Shown here: piece after piece, positions 36,135 to 44,843 of the stretch
Position numbering within the stretch: position 1 is the stretch's first letter
Layout: every line of letters starts with the position of its first letter
From: CBDCFV01 sp965216425
GTDB lineage: Bacteria; Chloroflexota; Dehalococcoidia; Lucifugimonadales; UBA3495
NCBI GenBank assembly: GCA_965216425.1
Contig: CBDCFV010000006.1
Span: forward strand, 1,309,619-1,373,618
Direction of reading: 5' to 3'
Length of the DNA: 64,000 nt
Notes under the pieces: model-generated
Database searches by the model: none
The model's input: only the letters and a program-made list of their open reading frames with translations
What the model was told of the DNA's origin: nothing
Made by a program: the position numbers and the translations under genes

Positions 36135-36137
36135 TAG
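35049..36137 (+). CDS. IS630-family transposase, type a, copy 2
   Basis: Same 362-residue protein as at 12459-13547; the DDE residues (CVDEKSQ, IADNYATHK, NLVERWFGLL) are all present. An AGGAG lies ten bases before the ATG. The stop TAG is made from the duplicated TA and the first base of the flank. Confidence 0.88.
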   Translation: MAIGRPMPPLILDDTERETLERWVRRPKTTQGLALRARMILACAEGRSNIAVAADLEVSDETVGKWRSRFLERRLDGLSDEPRSGRPRAVTDEDVERVITLTLESTPKDATHWSTRSMAQRSGLSHTTVSRIWRAFALQPHRTETFKLSADPFFIEKVRDIVGLYLDPPDRALVLCVDEKSQIQALDRTRPLLPLRPGQVERRTHDYVRHGTTSLFAALDARTGKVIGQCHRRHRAVEFRKFLDAIESEVPAGLDVHLIADNYATHKTALIRNWFAKRPRFHIHFTPTSASWLNLVERWFGLLTEKQLRRGVHQSSGELEAAIYRYLDVTNEDPKPFVWTKTADQILASVARFCRRTLDTGH

Positions 36138-37946
36138 AAACCGGGCCGGAAAGTCCTGGTTGGGTAGGGGGATTTGGGCAATAAAGCCGACGTGAGCAGG
36201 ATCACGGACCACAGTTGTCCGAGCCGGACCGCGCAGAAATTGGCCGCAGCATGGGCGACAACAAAGGGGACAATATTGAGGACGACGCTGCGGCCTGTTG
36301 CGCCGCCACCGGTACGGCCCGACCGCCCGAGTTTCCCGGCCACCAGGGTCAGGTTGGCTACCGTGGCAGCCAGATACAGCTGGAACCTGGTCTTGACCCT
36401 GCCGAAATAGCGGGACTGGCGAATGCCCAACTGGACCAGTCGGGCCAACCGGTGTTCCACCACCACTCGGCGCACTCGATATTCGTCATAGTGAGTGCTC
36501 TGCTGCAACGCTCGGGCCTGCTGCAGCAGGGCTTCCTGGGGATGGACCAGCACCCGCCGCCCCCTGCTCCCCTTGGCTGCGATGCACTGGGACCGCAGTG
36601 GACATGTCCGACATTCGGCCCCGTCGAACTGGAAGGCCTGCAAGCGGTGGACCCGCCCTGTGCGACCCGTCCGCTTTCCCGCCGGCACGATGGTGTGGGT
36701 AACCTGTCCCGCCGGACAGGTGCAACTGCCCGCGGTCAGGTCGATGACAAAGTCATCCTTGGGAAAGTGCTTCCGGTCGGGCCGTCCCGGCACTCTGGCC
36801 ACCAACCGGCGTCCCGCATCGGCGAAGGCCTGCCTGGTATCGCCATCCCCATAGGCGGCGTCGCCCATGGCTTCCTCCACCGGCACACCGGTGTTGGCCT
36901 CGCTCTGCTCCACCAGTTCCAGCGATCCCAGGTTGTCCGGAGCGTTGCCGGGCAATACCTCCACGGCGGTGATCAACTGGGAGTCGGTATCCACGACGAT
37001 GGCCGCCTTGTGTCCGTCGAACCGTCTGCTGCTGCTCTTGTGGCCGTGGCGCATCTCCGGGTCATGCACCGACATCATCCGGTCCCGGCTCACCCCGTCC
37101 TTGAGATTCACTCCGTCAGCGGTCCGCTCCACGTCCCCCGTTCGGGGCCGGGGGCAGGCTCTGGAGCAGCAACTGCCCCAGCAGTTCCGCCGCCGCCACT
37201 ATCCGCTGGCGCTCCTCACCGTCCTCCGGCAACTCTCCCTGCGCCTGCCGCGACAACTCCAACAACCGGTCCGCGTCGGCCACAATCTTGGCCAGCAGCG
37301 CCGCCCGCGCCCGTTTGTTGCTCCAGTCGATGGCCGCCTCGCCCTTCACGCTGGAACCCAGGTATCTCTCATATTCCCGGGCCTTGGCCCATTCCCTGAC
37401 CGGAGCTTGCTCCACCGCCGCCAGCGCCCGCAACAGCTTGACTATCCCGTCCGCCAACAGATTAAACGTGTCCTTCACCGCGCCACGGCCCAGGATGTTG
37501 GTCGTGTCCAACGCCACCCGCATCCCGCGCCCTTTCAGATACCCCGACTCCCGGGCCAAACGCAGGCTGGACTCGAACACCTCCCGCACCTTGCCGTGCA
37601 GTATCAACTGGGCCCGGAACACCTGCAGCGTGCTCTTGGCGAAGGGACGGTCTTCCACCTCAATCCCCAAGGCCACCTTCCACCGGATGTCGAAGTCGGC
37701 CCGGGCCTTGGCCTCGGCGTCGCTCACCTTGTCGTGGGACTGGAGCAGGAGCGCCGTCGCCAGCAGGCTGGGCGGCACGCTGTCCCGGCCGTTGTCGGCG
37801 CAGTAGAACCCGGCGAAATCAGGGTCCCGGAACAGGCGGCCCCGCAGCGAGGCCAGCAGACCGTAGAAGCTTTCCCGCCCCACGTGATCCAGATACAACC
37901 GGTCCGCTTCCCAGAGGCCCCTCTGATCCGACCGCTCTCCCAGCAT
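36134..37946 (-). pseudogene. IS1182-family transposase split by a frameshift
   Basis: Frame one (start MLGERSDQRGLWEADRLYLDHVG at 37946) has the DUF772-type N-terminus, with SVPPSLLATALLLQ and the first catalytic aspartate in RGMRVALDTTNILG. Frame two begins around 37130 and has MMSVHDPEMRHGHKS, RFDGHKAAIVVD, GDAAYGDGDTR and a cysteine-rich stretch (CTCPAG, CRTCPLRSQC), then YRVRRVVVEHRLARL with the terminal glutamate. The frames meet in the palindromic repeat at 37131-37163 (CCCCCG and GGGGCCGGGGG runs), so either that insertion or G/C-run slippage broke the gene. Confidence 0.7.
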
Positions 37947-38023
37947 GCTCAAGCCCTCGCTATTTCTTGATGGCCCAAGTATAGCTGACCACCCGGCTGA
38001 AGCCAGTTTCCGCCCTACCATCC
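36137..38023 (-). mobile_element. IS1182-family-like element between two IS630 copies
   Basis: About 1.89 kb lying exactly between the TA borders of IS630-a copies 2 and 3. Ends carry weak inverted similarity (GGGCCGGAAAGTCCTGG at the left; GGGCGGAAACTGG, inverted, at the right). Contains a two-frame transposase. Confidence 0.6.
37131..37163. repeat. In-gene palindromic element at the IS1182 frame junction
   Basis: Reverse orientation: ACGTCCCCCGTTCGGGGCCGGGGGCAGGCTCTGG. Same family as the elements inside the IS630 transposases, here at the point where the coding frame changes. Confidence 0.55.
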
Positions 38024-38025
38024 TA

Positions 38026-39191
38026 GTGTGGTGTAACTGAAGTTAGTAGTAATAGTGTTCGCAATGAGGTATTCTTTCGATCACCGACTCAGGAGAGGGA
38101 TGATCATGGCGATCGGAAGGCCAATGCCGCCGCTGATATTGGACGACACCGAAAGGGAAACGCTGGAACGGTGGGTTCGTCGCCCCAAGACGACGCAGGG
38201 CCTGGCGCTGCGGGCCAGAATGATTCTGGCCTGCGCCGAAGGCCGCAGCAACATCGCAGTGGCTGCCGACTTGGAGGTGTCCGACGAAACGGTGGGGAAG
38301 TGGCGTTCCCGGTTCTTGGAACGGCGATTGGACGGCCTGTCGGACGAGCCCCGCAGCGGCCGACCGCGAGCGGTTACTGATGAAGACGTGGAACGGGTGA
38401 TTACGCTGACGCTGGAGTCCACACCCAAGGACGCCACGCACTGGAGCACCCGGTCCATGGCCCAGCGTTCCGGTCTGAGCCACACCACGGTCAGCCGCAT
38501 CTGGCGCGCCTTCGCACTGCAACCTCACCGCACCGAAACCTTCAAGCTGTCGGCGGACCCCTTCTTCATCGAAAAGGTGCGGGACATTGTGGGCCTCTAC
38601 CTTGATCCACCGGACCGGGCGCTGGTCTTGTGCGTGGACGAGAAGTCCCAGATCCAGGCCCTGGACCGCACCAGGCCGCTGTTGCCCCTGCGCCCGGGCC
38701 AGGTGGAGCGGCGCACCCATGATTACGTGCGCCACGGCACCACGTCCCTCTTCGCCGCTTTGGACGCCAGGACCGGCAAGGTGATTGGCCAGTGCCACCG
38801 CCGCCACCGGGCCGTGGAGTTCCGCAAGTTCCTCGATGCCATCGAGTCCGAGGTGCCCGCCGGGTTGGACGTGCACCTGATTGCGGACAACTACGCCACC
38901 CACAAGACGGCGCTGATCCGGAACTGGTTCGCCAAACGGCCCCGCTTCCATATCCACTTCACGCCCACCAGCGCCTCCTGGCTGAACCTGGTGGAGCGCT
39001 GGTTTGGGCTGCTCACCGAAAAGCAGTTGCGCAGGGGCGTGCACCAGAGCAGCGGTGAACTGGAGGCTGCCATCTACCGTTACCTGGACGTCACCAACGA
39101 AGACCCCAAGCCCTTTGTCTGGACCAAGACCGCTGACCAAATCCTGGCCAGCGTGGCCCGCTTTTGCCGACGCACTTTAGATACAGGACAC
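38026..39191 (+). mobile_element. IS630-family insertion sequence, type a, copy 3
   Basis: 1166 bases between TA at 38024-38025 and 39192-39193. Only isolated substitutions separate it from copy 2 (for example GCGTTGGTC versus GCGCTGGTC in the transposase). It truncates the luciferase-like gene to its right. Confidence 0.86.
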
Positions 39192-39194
39192 TAG
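38106..39194 (+). CDS. IS630-family transposase, type a, copy 3
   Basis: Identical at protein level to copy 2 as far as I can see, 362 residues, intact DDE core. With copy 2 in the same orientation it makes a composite-transposon-like unit around the IS1182-type element. Confidence 0.88.
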   Translation: MAIGRPMPPLILDDTERETLERWVRRPKTTQGLALRARMILACAEGRSNIAVAADLEVSDETVGKWRSRFLERRLDGLSDEPRSGRPRAVTDEDVERVITLTLESTPKDATHWSTRSMAQRSGLSHTTVSRIWRAFALQPHRTETFKLSADPFFIEKVRDIVGLYLDPPDRALVLCVDEKSQIQALDRTRPLLPLRPGQVERRTHDYVRHGTTSLFAALDARTGKVIGQCHRRHRAVEFRKFLDAIESEVPAGLDVHLIADNYATHKTALIRNWFAKRPRFHIHFTPTSASWLNLVERWFGLLTEKQLRRGVHQSSGELEAAIYRYLDVTNEDPKPFVWTKTADQILASVARFCRRTLDTGH

Positions 39195-39960
39195 CCTCGC
39201 ATCCGATTATTGCTTTGTTCTCGCGAAACGAGAAGCGTTCAGGTCCATAGCCCATGATGGACGAGTGACCACCCATTCCGTGTTGAAGCACCGATATCCA
39301 CTTGTCGTTAACTGGCTGACTCAGAATCAGATCACGAAGGAGGCCATGTATTATCCGGATAGCCTCCTCAAATCTGCCATAGCGATGGTCTATAGGGTAG
39401 CCAAATGCGAGGTATTCGGGGTCGTGAAATCCTGCACCAAGCCCAAGGATGAGTCTTCCGCCATAGGGAGCCAGCGCTGCCTTCGGAGCTCCCTTCAAGA
39501 ACCGCAATCCCTGGCTTTCCCACTGATAGCCAGCAGGAGACGTCAGCCCCTCAAACGCCGGATAACAGCAATTCATCCGGCATTTGAAATGGGCCTGCAA
39601 CAAGCCCATCCAAGGGCAGGACGGACACTCCCGGACCGGCTGTTCGGGGGTCCGGAAGTCCATTCCACCATGCGCGACAAATGTACTTATCGCGCACGGT
39701 AAGGGCAACTCCAAGAGGTCCATTTCCGGGCCGTTGTCAGGGCTCGAGGGGCCTATCAGGTCCATTCGGCCCGCGAACGCATGACGATGGGGCAGGGCCA
39801 CGCCTGGGGCGACGGGAACCGGATCGGACGTCCACCAGCGTTGCCATCTGAACAGGTGGGGCAGTGACGGCGGACGGTGAAGAATGCGCTGGCCACCATA
39901 CCGGACGGCGAATCGGCCTGACTGCGCTGGGCCTCGAGCTATGGGAATAGGTGTTGAGCC
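39195..39960 (-). pseudogene. Luciferase-like monooxygenase, decayed and truncated
   Basis: On the minus strand GGRLILGLGAGFHDPEYLAFGYPIDHRYGRFEEAIRIIHGLL is a textbook segment of F420/FMN-dependent luciferase-like oxidoreductases. Upstream of it a TSDPVPVAPGVA string recalls the family's TSDPV-VA motif but the frame there is largely scrambled. The C-terminal half ends at the TA of IS630-a copy 3. No enzyme can be made. Confidence 0.6.
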
Positions 39961-39970
39961 CGAATAAATA

Positions 39971-40030
39971 GTTGACAAATTGTGGTTCTTGCATCAGTTA
40001 ATATTGACAATGTCAGTATATTAAACTAAA
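39971..40030 (+). promoter_or_regulatory. AT-rich putative promoter/operator of the QueC-like operon
   Basis: A locally AT-rich stretch with TTGACA at 39972, a second TTGACA at 40004 and TATATT at 40017. The string TGACAATGTCA (40005-40015) is an inverted repeat. The XRE-type regulator encoded in the operon could bind here. No -35/-10 pair has ideal spacing, so the exact promoter is uncertain. Confidence 0.4.
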
Positions 40031-40048
40031 GTGTCCTCGGAGGATGGT

Positions 40049-40696
40049 ATGCCAGAAGGAGACCGTTTTGAAAGAAGCTTGGGCGCCGGATGGCGAAGCG
40101 CCTTCCGGTACGCTGCTGGGGAAGTCGCTTCCGTGGGAGAGATTGAAGACAAGCTGGTGGGATCTCTGGCCAAGACCCTACGTGAAAACGGCGGTGTGCC
40201 GGGTCTTGATGCTATAACCAGGACTATCGTGGGGGCGCACGAGGCTTCACTAATGGAGAGTTTCGGAGCATTAGACGGCATCGTGCGGGACCAAGAAGGC
40301 CACCGTCATACCAAAATCGCTGTAGACGTCGCGAAGTCTTTCCTCGTACAGCAGGGTGTAAGTGGTCCCTCGCCTGACCAGATGGCGCGCCAGTTTAGCA
40401 TGAGCACATGCGAAGCCCTCATAGAGCATTACTTTTTTGCCAGAGTGAATCAGCGCCTGATTGCTAAAGGCCGGTTCGCAGGCCGCAATGAGGCGCGCCA
40501 GTGGCAGGGCCTGGTGGAGCAAGGCATGCAGCCCCGCATTGAGAAGGTTGCCGGTCAACTCGTTCAGGACGCCAGCGCCGTGGGCTTGAGGGCGCCAGAA
40601 CGTGTCACCAAGAAGGTGTCCACCAGCGATCTCCTCGCGGAGGACTTGGGCGCAATGCGGGAGGGCAGCAGCATTCCGTCCGGACAGGTGAGATGA
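40049..40696 (+). CDS. Unknown protein, first gene of the QueC-like/ImmA-IrrE/PIN operon
   Basis: 215 residues, soluble, mostly helical. No known motif: the sequence has RFERSLGAGWRSAFRYAAGE near the start, a glycine-containing turn (ENGGVPGLDAITRT), and a C-terminal half rich in Q and R. The ATG at 40049 follows GGAGG at five bases, so it is preferred over a GTG at 40031. The stop overlaps the start of the next gene (ATGA), indicating tight coupling with the QueC-like enzyme. In the known Qat system the QueC-like enzyme acts with other small partners; this gene could be the substrate or partner, which is inference only. Confidence 0.6.
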   Translation: MPEGDRFERSLGAGWRSAFRYAAGEVASVGEIEDKLVGSLAKTLRENGGVPGLDAITRTIVGAHEASLMESFGALDGIVRDQEGHRHTKIAVDVAKSFLVQQGVSGPSPDQMARQFSMSTCEALIEHYFFARVNQRLIAKGRFAGRNEARQWQGLVEQGMQPRIEKVAGQLVQDASAVGLRAPERVTKKVSTSDLLAEDLGAMREGSSIPSGQVR

Positions 40697-42071
40697 AGCA
40701 GAGTCATTACGAATACGACTTCATAGCTGGCAGCAATCCGGAAGAGCTTGACGGTTCCTATTGGATGAACGGGGAGCGCTTGACCCGGTCGTTCTGCCAA
40801 GAGCTTCCCGCCGGACTCGCGGACCTGCTGGACATAGTAATGGCGGTCTACGCCTCTGACCGCCGGTCGCGGCGAGACTTCAGCGGAACCAGCACCGGGC
40901 AACGCCGTATCCATGTTCGAATTGGAGTGAGGGAGCCGGGACCTTGGAATGAATCCGAGGTTGCTCACAAGCTCCAAGGGTTGCTGTACTGGTTGAGCTA
41001 GGATGAGTGGTCGTTCCAGTTTCTTAAGCGGCAAACTGGTCCGTCTCCGGCGGAATCAGAGCGCTTTCTCTTCCGGTTGCCGCCCCAACGCCCGGCCACT
41101 GTTGCCCTGTTCAGCGGTGGTCTTGACTCCATCGCCGGACTGGCTGCGCGCGATCAGGAAGAATCCTGTGCGTCATATGTCCTGGTCTCCGGATATACCC
41201 ATAACCGCCTGGCGCATCAACAGGAGTTGCAGGTCAGGCATATCAGGTCGTCATCATGGGGAGAGGGGGGTGCTTGGGACCCCACCGGAGATATGCCATG
41301 TGGCAGTTCCCTTTGGCCTTTGCAAGCCAGAAGGCAGCCGGGAGGAAAAGAGCCAGCGCACCCGTGCACTGGTTTACCTCACCTTGGGTGTGGCGACGGC
41401 TCTACAGGCAGGCACCGATACTCTGTGGGTCTACGAGAACGGAGTCGGGGCGCTCAACCTCCCCTTGGACGCGACGCAACTCGGGGTCGACAACTATCGA
41501 GGCGTTCATCCCCGTTCTCTGATGATGGTTGAAGATCTTTTTTGCAATGGTGTTAGAGCGTCCAGTTCAAATCAGGAATCCTTTCCTATTCCACACCAAA
41601 GCCGAAATGTGCAGGGCATTATTATCCGGCGACCTGGTCGATTCCATACGAGACACCGTCTCCTGCGACAGCTTCCCTCTGCGCATCCGTAACCAGCCAG
41701 GCCAATGCGGCTGCTGCACTTCCTGTATCCTCCGCCGACAGGCCCTCTACGCCGGCGGGTTAACTGGGTATGACCCGCCGGAGAGGTATCGTACCGATGT
41801 GCTCATGAGTCAAGAGTCGCTGAAAGGGACTCAGCGCGGAGACCTTGAGATAATGCGCGGTCAGGTACAAAAGTTTGCTCGATGCCTTGCATCCGATGAC
41901 CCTTGGACCTCGTTGGTTGCTTCATTTCCTGAACTGGCGAGGACTCACTCGGAGCTTGTAGCGCACGGAGACCAGGAGGCCGGCGAGGTTAGTGCCCGTT
42001 TCATACGGCTGTACCATACCTACGTGAGGGAGTGGGAACCCCTCATGTCGCCCCTCGGCCTGGCAGCATAG
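40693..42071 (+). pseudogene. QatC/QueC-like enzyme with one nonsense and two frameshift lesions
   Basis: About 459 codons once repaired. An N-terminal domain (LADLLDIVMAVYASDRRSRRD, IHVRIGVREPGPW, LLYWLS) is interrupted by TAG at 40999, after which the same frame continues DEWSFQFLKRQ. The PP-loop ATPase motif ATVALFSGGLDSIAGL lies at about residue 135-150. The frame shifts at a G6 run near 41265 to give TRALVYLTLGVATALQ and GVGALNLPL, then again at a T6 run near 41542. It continues as ERPVQIRNPFLFHTKAEM, and the zinc-site cysteines appear in CDSF and QCGCCTSC. These are QueC-family features with the extra N-terminal domain of QatC. Two of three lesions are in homopolymers. Confidence 0.7.
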
Positions 42072-42079
42072 GAGGTCCT

Positions 42080-43309
42080 ATGCAGCACCATGTAATTGAA
42101 ACGATTGACCCAAGGGTGTTGGGACGGCGCCTCCAGGAGGCTAGGAAAGCCCGGGGTTTTACGCAGCAGGACGTTGCCGACTCCTTGGCCGTAGCCCGGA
42201 CGACAATTACCGCCCTGGAAAAAGGCGAACGCCGGACTCGACCTGATGAGCTCATCCAGATGGCGCGGCTCTACGGCCGGCCGGTGGGAGATTTCGTTGG
42301 GCCGAGGGAGCCAATGGCCGACTTTGCGGTGCAATTCCGCACGGCCGTCGCAGGCGCCGGTTCTCCACAAGAACAGAAGGAACTGGGACAAGCAGTCCAG
42401 GAGTTTCAACGCCTGTGCGAGGACTATCTGTACCTTGAAAACCTGAACGGAGCATCACTCAGGCGGAATTACCCACCCCAGTATCAGATAGGAAGGACCG
42501 CTCCCGAGGATGCTGCCGAAGACGTGGCTTCGTCCGAACGCAATCGCCTGGGCCTTGGGGATGGTCCTCTTCTGAGGCTCCGGGAAGTTCTCGAGAACGA
42601 TGTAGGCGTTCGCGTGTTCTCCACCGAACTGCCTTCCAGGGTGGCAGGCGTCTTTTCCTATACGGAGGAATTGGGCGGCTGCATCGCTGTGAACGCCCGT
42701 CATCCTGAGGAACGGCGGCGGTGGTCAATGGCCCACGAATATGGTCATTTTCTAACGAGTCGCTTCCAGTCAGAGATAGCCATGTTGGGCGCCTACAGGC
42801 GTGTTCCCGTTTCAGAGAGGTTCGCCGACGCCTTTGCTCGGTGCATGCTCATGCCGGCTGTTGGTCTCCGGCGCAGGTTCAACGAGCTATCCCGTGCGGC
42901 TGATGGCAAAGTGACAGCAGCGGAGGTATGCCGGGTCGCCCACTACTACTTCGTCTCCGTAGAGGCGATGATGCTGCGCTTGGAGGAGCTTCGACTTCTC
43001 CCTGGTGGCACCTGGGACCGGCTGCGTGACAGGGGTTTCAAAGTTCGGGAGGCTCAGGCCCAATTGGGCCTGCTCCCTCATTCTTCCACTGACCGGCTGC
43101 TACCTCTCAGCTATCAATTCCTGGCTGTCCGGGCTTACGAAGAAGGGAATCTCACCGAAGGAGAACTGGTCCGGCTCCTACGGGCCGACCGGGTGTCGGC
43201 GAGACAGACGGTTCAGAGGTTGACCCATCTCCTTCATCTGCTGGATGAAGGAGATGTCGCGTCCCTCCCTGTGGATCTCGCGGTCAACATCAGCGGTCAA
43301 GACTCCTGA
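42080..43309 (+). CDS. XRE-family regulator fused to an ImmA/IrrE-type metallopeptidase
   Basis: 409 residues, intact. Residues about 12-68 are the helix-turn-helix (LGRRLQEARKARGFTQQDVADSLAVARTTITALEKGERR). A linker region follows, then the zinc peptidase domain: GCIAVNARHPEERRRWSMAHEYGHFLTSRF, with HEYGH at about 218-222 as the zinc-binding helix, and FADAFARCMLMP as the downstream acidic-helix part. AGGAGG stands just before the ATG at 42080, nine bases after the QueC-like stop. In the family the peptidase cleaves a repressor or toxin partner in response to a signal. Here it could sense or cleave a product of the operon, such as the PIN protein downstream. Confidence 0.85.
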   Translation: MQHHVIETIDPRVLGRRLQEARKARGFTQQDVADSLAVARTTITALEKGERRTRPDELIQMARLYGRPVGDFVGPREPMADFAVQFRTAVAGAGSPQEQKELGQAVQEFQRLCEDYLYLENLNGASLRRNYPPQYQIGRTAPEDAAEDVASSERNRLGLGDGPLLRLREVLENDVGVRVFSTELPSRVAGVFSYTEELGGCIAVNARHPEERRRWSMAHEYGHFLTSRFQSEIAMLGAYRRVPVSERFADAFARCMLMPAVGLRRRFNELSRAADGKVTAAEVCRVAHYYFVSVEAMMLRLEELRLLPGGTWDRLRDRGFKVREAQAQLGLLPHSSTDRLLPLSYQFLAVRAYEEGNLTEGELVRLLRADRVSARQTVQRLTHLLHLLDEGDVASLPVDLAVNISGQDS

Positions 43310-43324
43310 GGTGAGCGCGCCGTT

Positions 43325-43888
43325 GTGACTCACCCCCTCGGCCCGATTCTTCTCGATGCCAGCTGCCTTCTCAATCTCTACGCAACCGGCCGTTTTCGAG
43401 AGATCGCTATGACGCTGCTCTATCAGCTTGTGGTCGCCGATTATGTGCTGGAGCAAGAAGCCATCTACGTGCGGCTTCCGGGTTCGGAGGGCCTCTACGA
43501 TGAGCGAGCTCCTGTAGACCTATACCCACTCGTGGATGAAGGCCTGATCCAGGTCATGCGTCTGGAACAACCACCAGAGGAGTCCACCTTTGTGGACCTT
43601 GCTGCTCTGGTCGACGATGGAGAGGCGGTGACGGGCGCCCTTGCGCTTCATCGTGGGTGTTCTATCGCAACTGACGACCGCAAAGCTCGCCGGGTGCTTG
43701 GAGAGCGCGCTCCTGGGGTCCCCCTGGTCTCCACGCTGGAGTTGCTGAAACTATGGGCTGATGAAGCCACAGTCCCCGATATTGAGTTACGGGCGGCAAT
43801 GGCTGAGATGCGGTTAGGTGCGAGCTACGTTCCCGGTGATAGAGACCCTCTTTATACATGGTGGCGCACAGTTCTGCATGGCGGCTAG
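43325..43888 (+). CDS. PIN-domain ribonuclease-like protein
   Basis: 187 residues. The first acidic residue is in ILLDASCLLNLY at the N-terminus, and the later cluster is LVDDGEAVTGALALHRGCSIATDDRKARRVL, the D-G-E-A ... TDD-KA pattern of PIN nucleases. A C-terminal extension of about 45 residues is helical. It starts with a GTG 15 bases after the XRE-ImmA/IrrE gene, and the two are probably co-transcribed. XRE-ImmA/IrrE proteins next to PIN proteins form toxin-antitoxin-like pairs elsewhere. A MITE begins three bases after the stop. Confidence 0.78.
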   Translation: MTHPLGPILLDASCLLNLYATGRFREIAMTLLYQLVVADYVLEQEAIYVRLPGSEGLYDERAPVDLYPLVDEGLIQVMRLEQPPEESTFVDLAALVDDGEAVTGALALHRGCSIATDDRKARRVLGERAPGVPLVSTLELLKLWADEATVPDIELRAAMAEMRLGASYVPGDRDPLYTWWRTVLHGG

Positions 43889-43894
43889 CCTTAG

Positions 43895-44039
43895 TATTAC
43901 AACGACGGATAACTGAATACGATGGCTGACGGCCCTTGTCCAGCTACGGATCAGCGATCGTGGAAGGATCGCAGCGGCGCTGTGGCAGGTTCAATTTCCT
44001 CGTAGGAATCACCTCGCCAGTTAATCCGTCGTTGTAATA
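43895..44039. repeat. MITE with IS701-type ends
   Basis: 145 bases. Ends TATTACAACGACGGAT and, inverted, the same string, flanked by TTAG and CTAG. These differ at one base from the ends of the IS701-like element at 9357-10808 (TACTACAACGACG), so the MITE could be moved by its transposase. It lies immediately after the PIN gene and truncates the gene on the other side. Confidence 0.7.
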
Positions 44040-44397
44040 CTAGAGCATTGTCAGGTTTAACGCTGACTGGCTTATTGTTCGCCGCTTCAAGGGTTCCAAC
44101 ACGGTAGGTTGGGTCGAACGGTTGCCCTGAAGACGGAGATCCGTCTGCTTCCTGGTCCAATTCGATTAATATCTTTGAGTCTGCGTACTGGAACTCAAAA
44201 TCTGGAACGACGCGAAGATTCACCTGTTCCAAGTCATTTCGGATACGACTATTGACCGAAGCTCCGCGTCTCTCATACCCATACAAACGTACCAATTCAC
44301 GTGGCGTAATTTCGTGTGGGGTGGGAACCGCGCCTTTGGCGCTTTGTTCCTGCATTTGCTGAGCGATTTCTGCGAGTCTATCGTTCACCGCACCCAT
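44040..44397 (-). pseudogene. Hypothetical protein truncated by a MITE
   Basis: An ATG at 44397 opens MGAVNDRLAEIAQQMQEQ, then PTPHEITPRELVRLYGYERRGASVNSRIRNDLEQVNL with PDFEF and KILIELDQ. The TPRELVR-YGYERRG-x-VNSRIRNDL part resembles a small DNA- or RNA-binding domain found at the N-terminus of defence-related proteins, but I cannot name the family with confidence. The frame reads on into the MITE and stops there at 43951. The remainder of the gene is lost. Confidence 0.5.
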
Positions 44398-44436
44398 GTC
44401 CGTGGCACTCCTCTCGTCCCGGTTACGGGAAGAACC

Positions 44437-44820
44437 GCAACTTATCCCCACTGGGTTAGCATCACTTTCCGGGACGCTTCCACGTCGTCGACGGCGTGGG
44501 CCAAGGAGGGATAATACTTGCTGGCCCAACTTTTAAGAACTCCCTCCCGGAGCATTCCCTGGTTGAATCGGCTCATCATCGGTGCGTCGACGACCAGGCT
44601 ATCCCTTTAGTGCCGCACCGAGCGGTCGCTGAAGAAAATGTCAAAGATTGTATTGTCACAGCTGCCATGGACCGGGACGCCGTTCTCGGCGCAGGTCTAC
44701 ACCAACACCCTAATGACCTGTCGACCGGTGGCGCGCATCCGCTTGTAGGTCCCATCCTAGCGCATTGCGGTCAGCGTCGTTAGACCGCCGGCACAGGCCA
44801 CCAGTTTGCCGTTAAGGGCG
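44437..44820 (-). pseudogene. Class III aminotransferase relic, glutamate-1-semialdehyde-aminomutase-like
   Basis: Minus strand, with stops. LVACAGGLTTLTAMR, then GTYKRMRATGRQVIRVLV, GVPVHGSCDNTIFDIFFSDRSV and RFNQGMLREGVLKSWASKYY, SLAHAVDDVEASRKVM follow the order of the C-terminal third of GSA-type aminotransferases. At least two in-frame stops are present. It ends where the CRISPR array's degenerate repeat begins. Confidence 0.55.
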
Positions 44821-44843
44821 GCGACCAAGATTTAGCCACGTTG

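Noticed and set aside
40049..42071. Complete QatABCD system
   Set aside because: No QatA-type ATPase or QatD-type TatD nuclease is next to the QueC-like gene; the 215-residue protein does not look like QatB.
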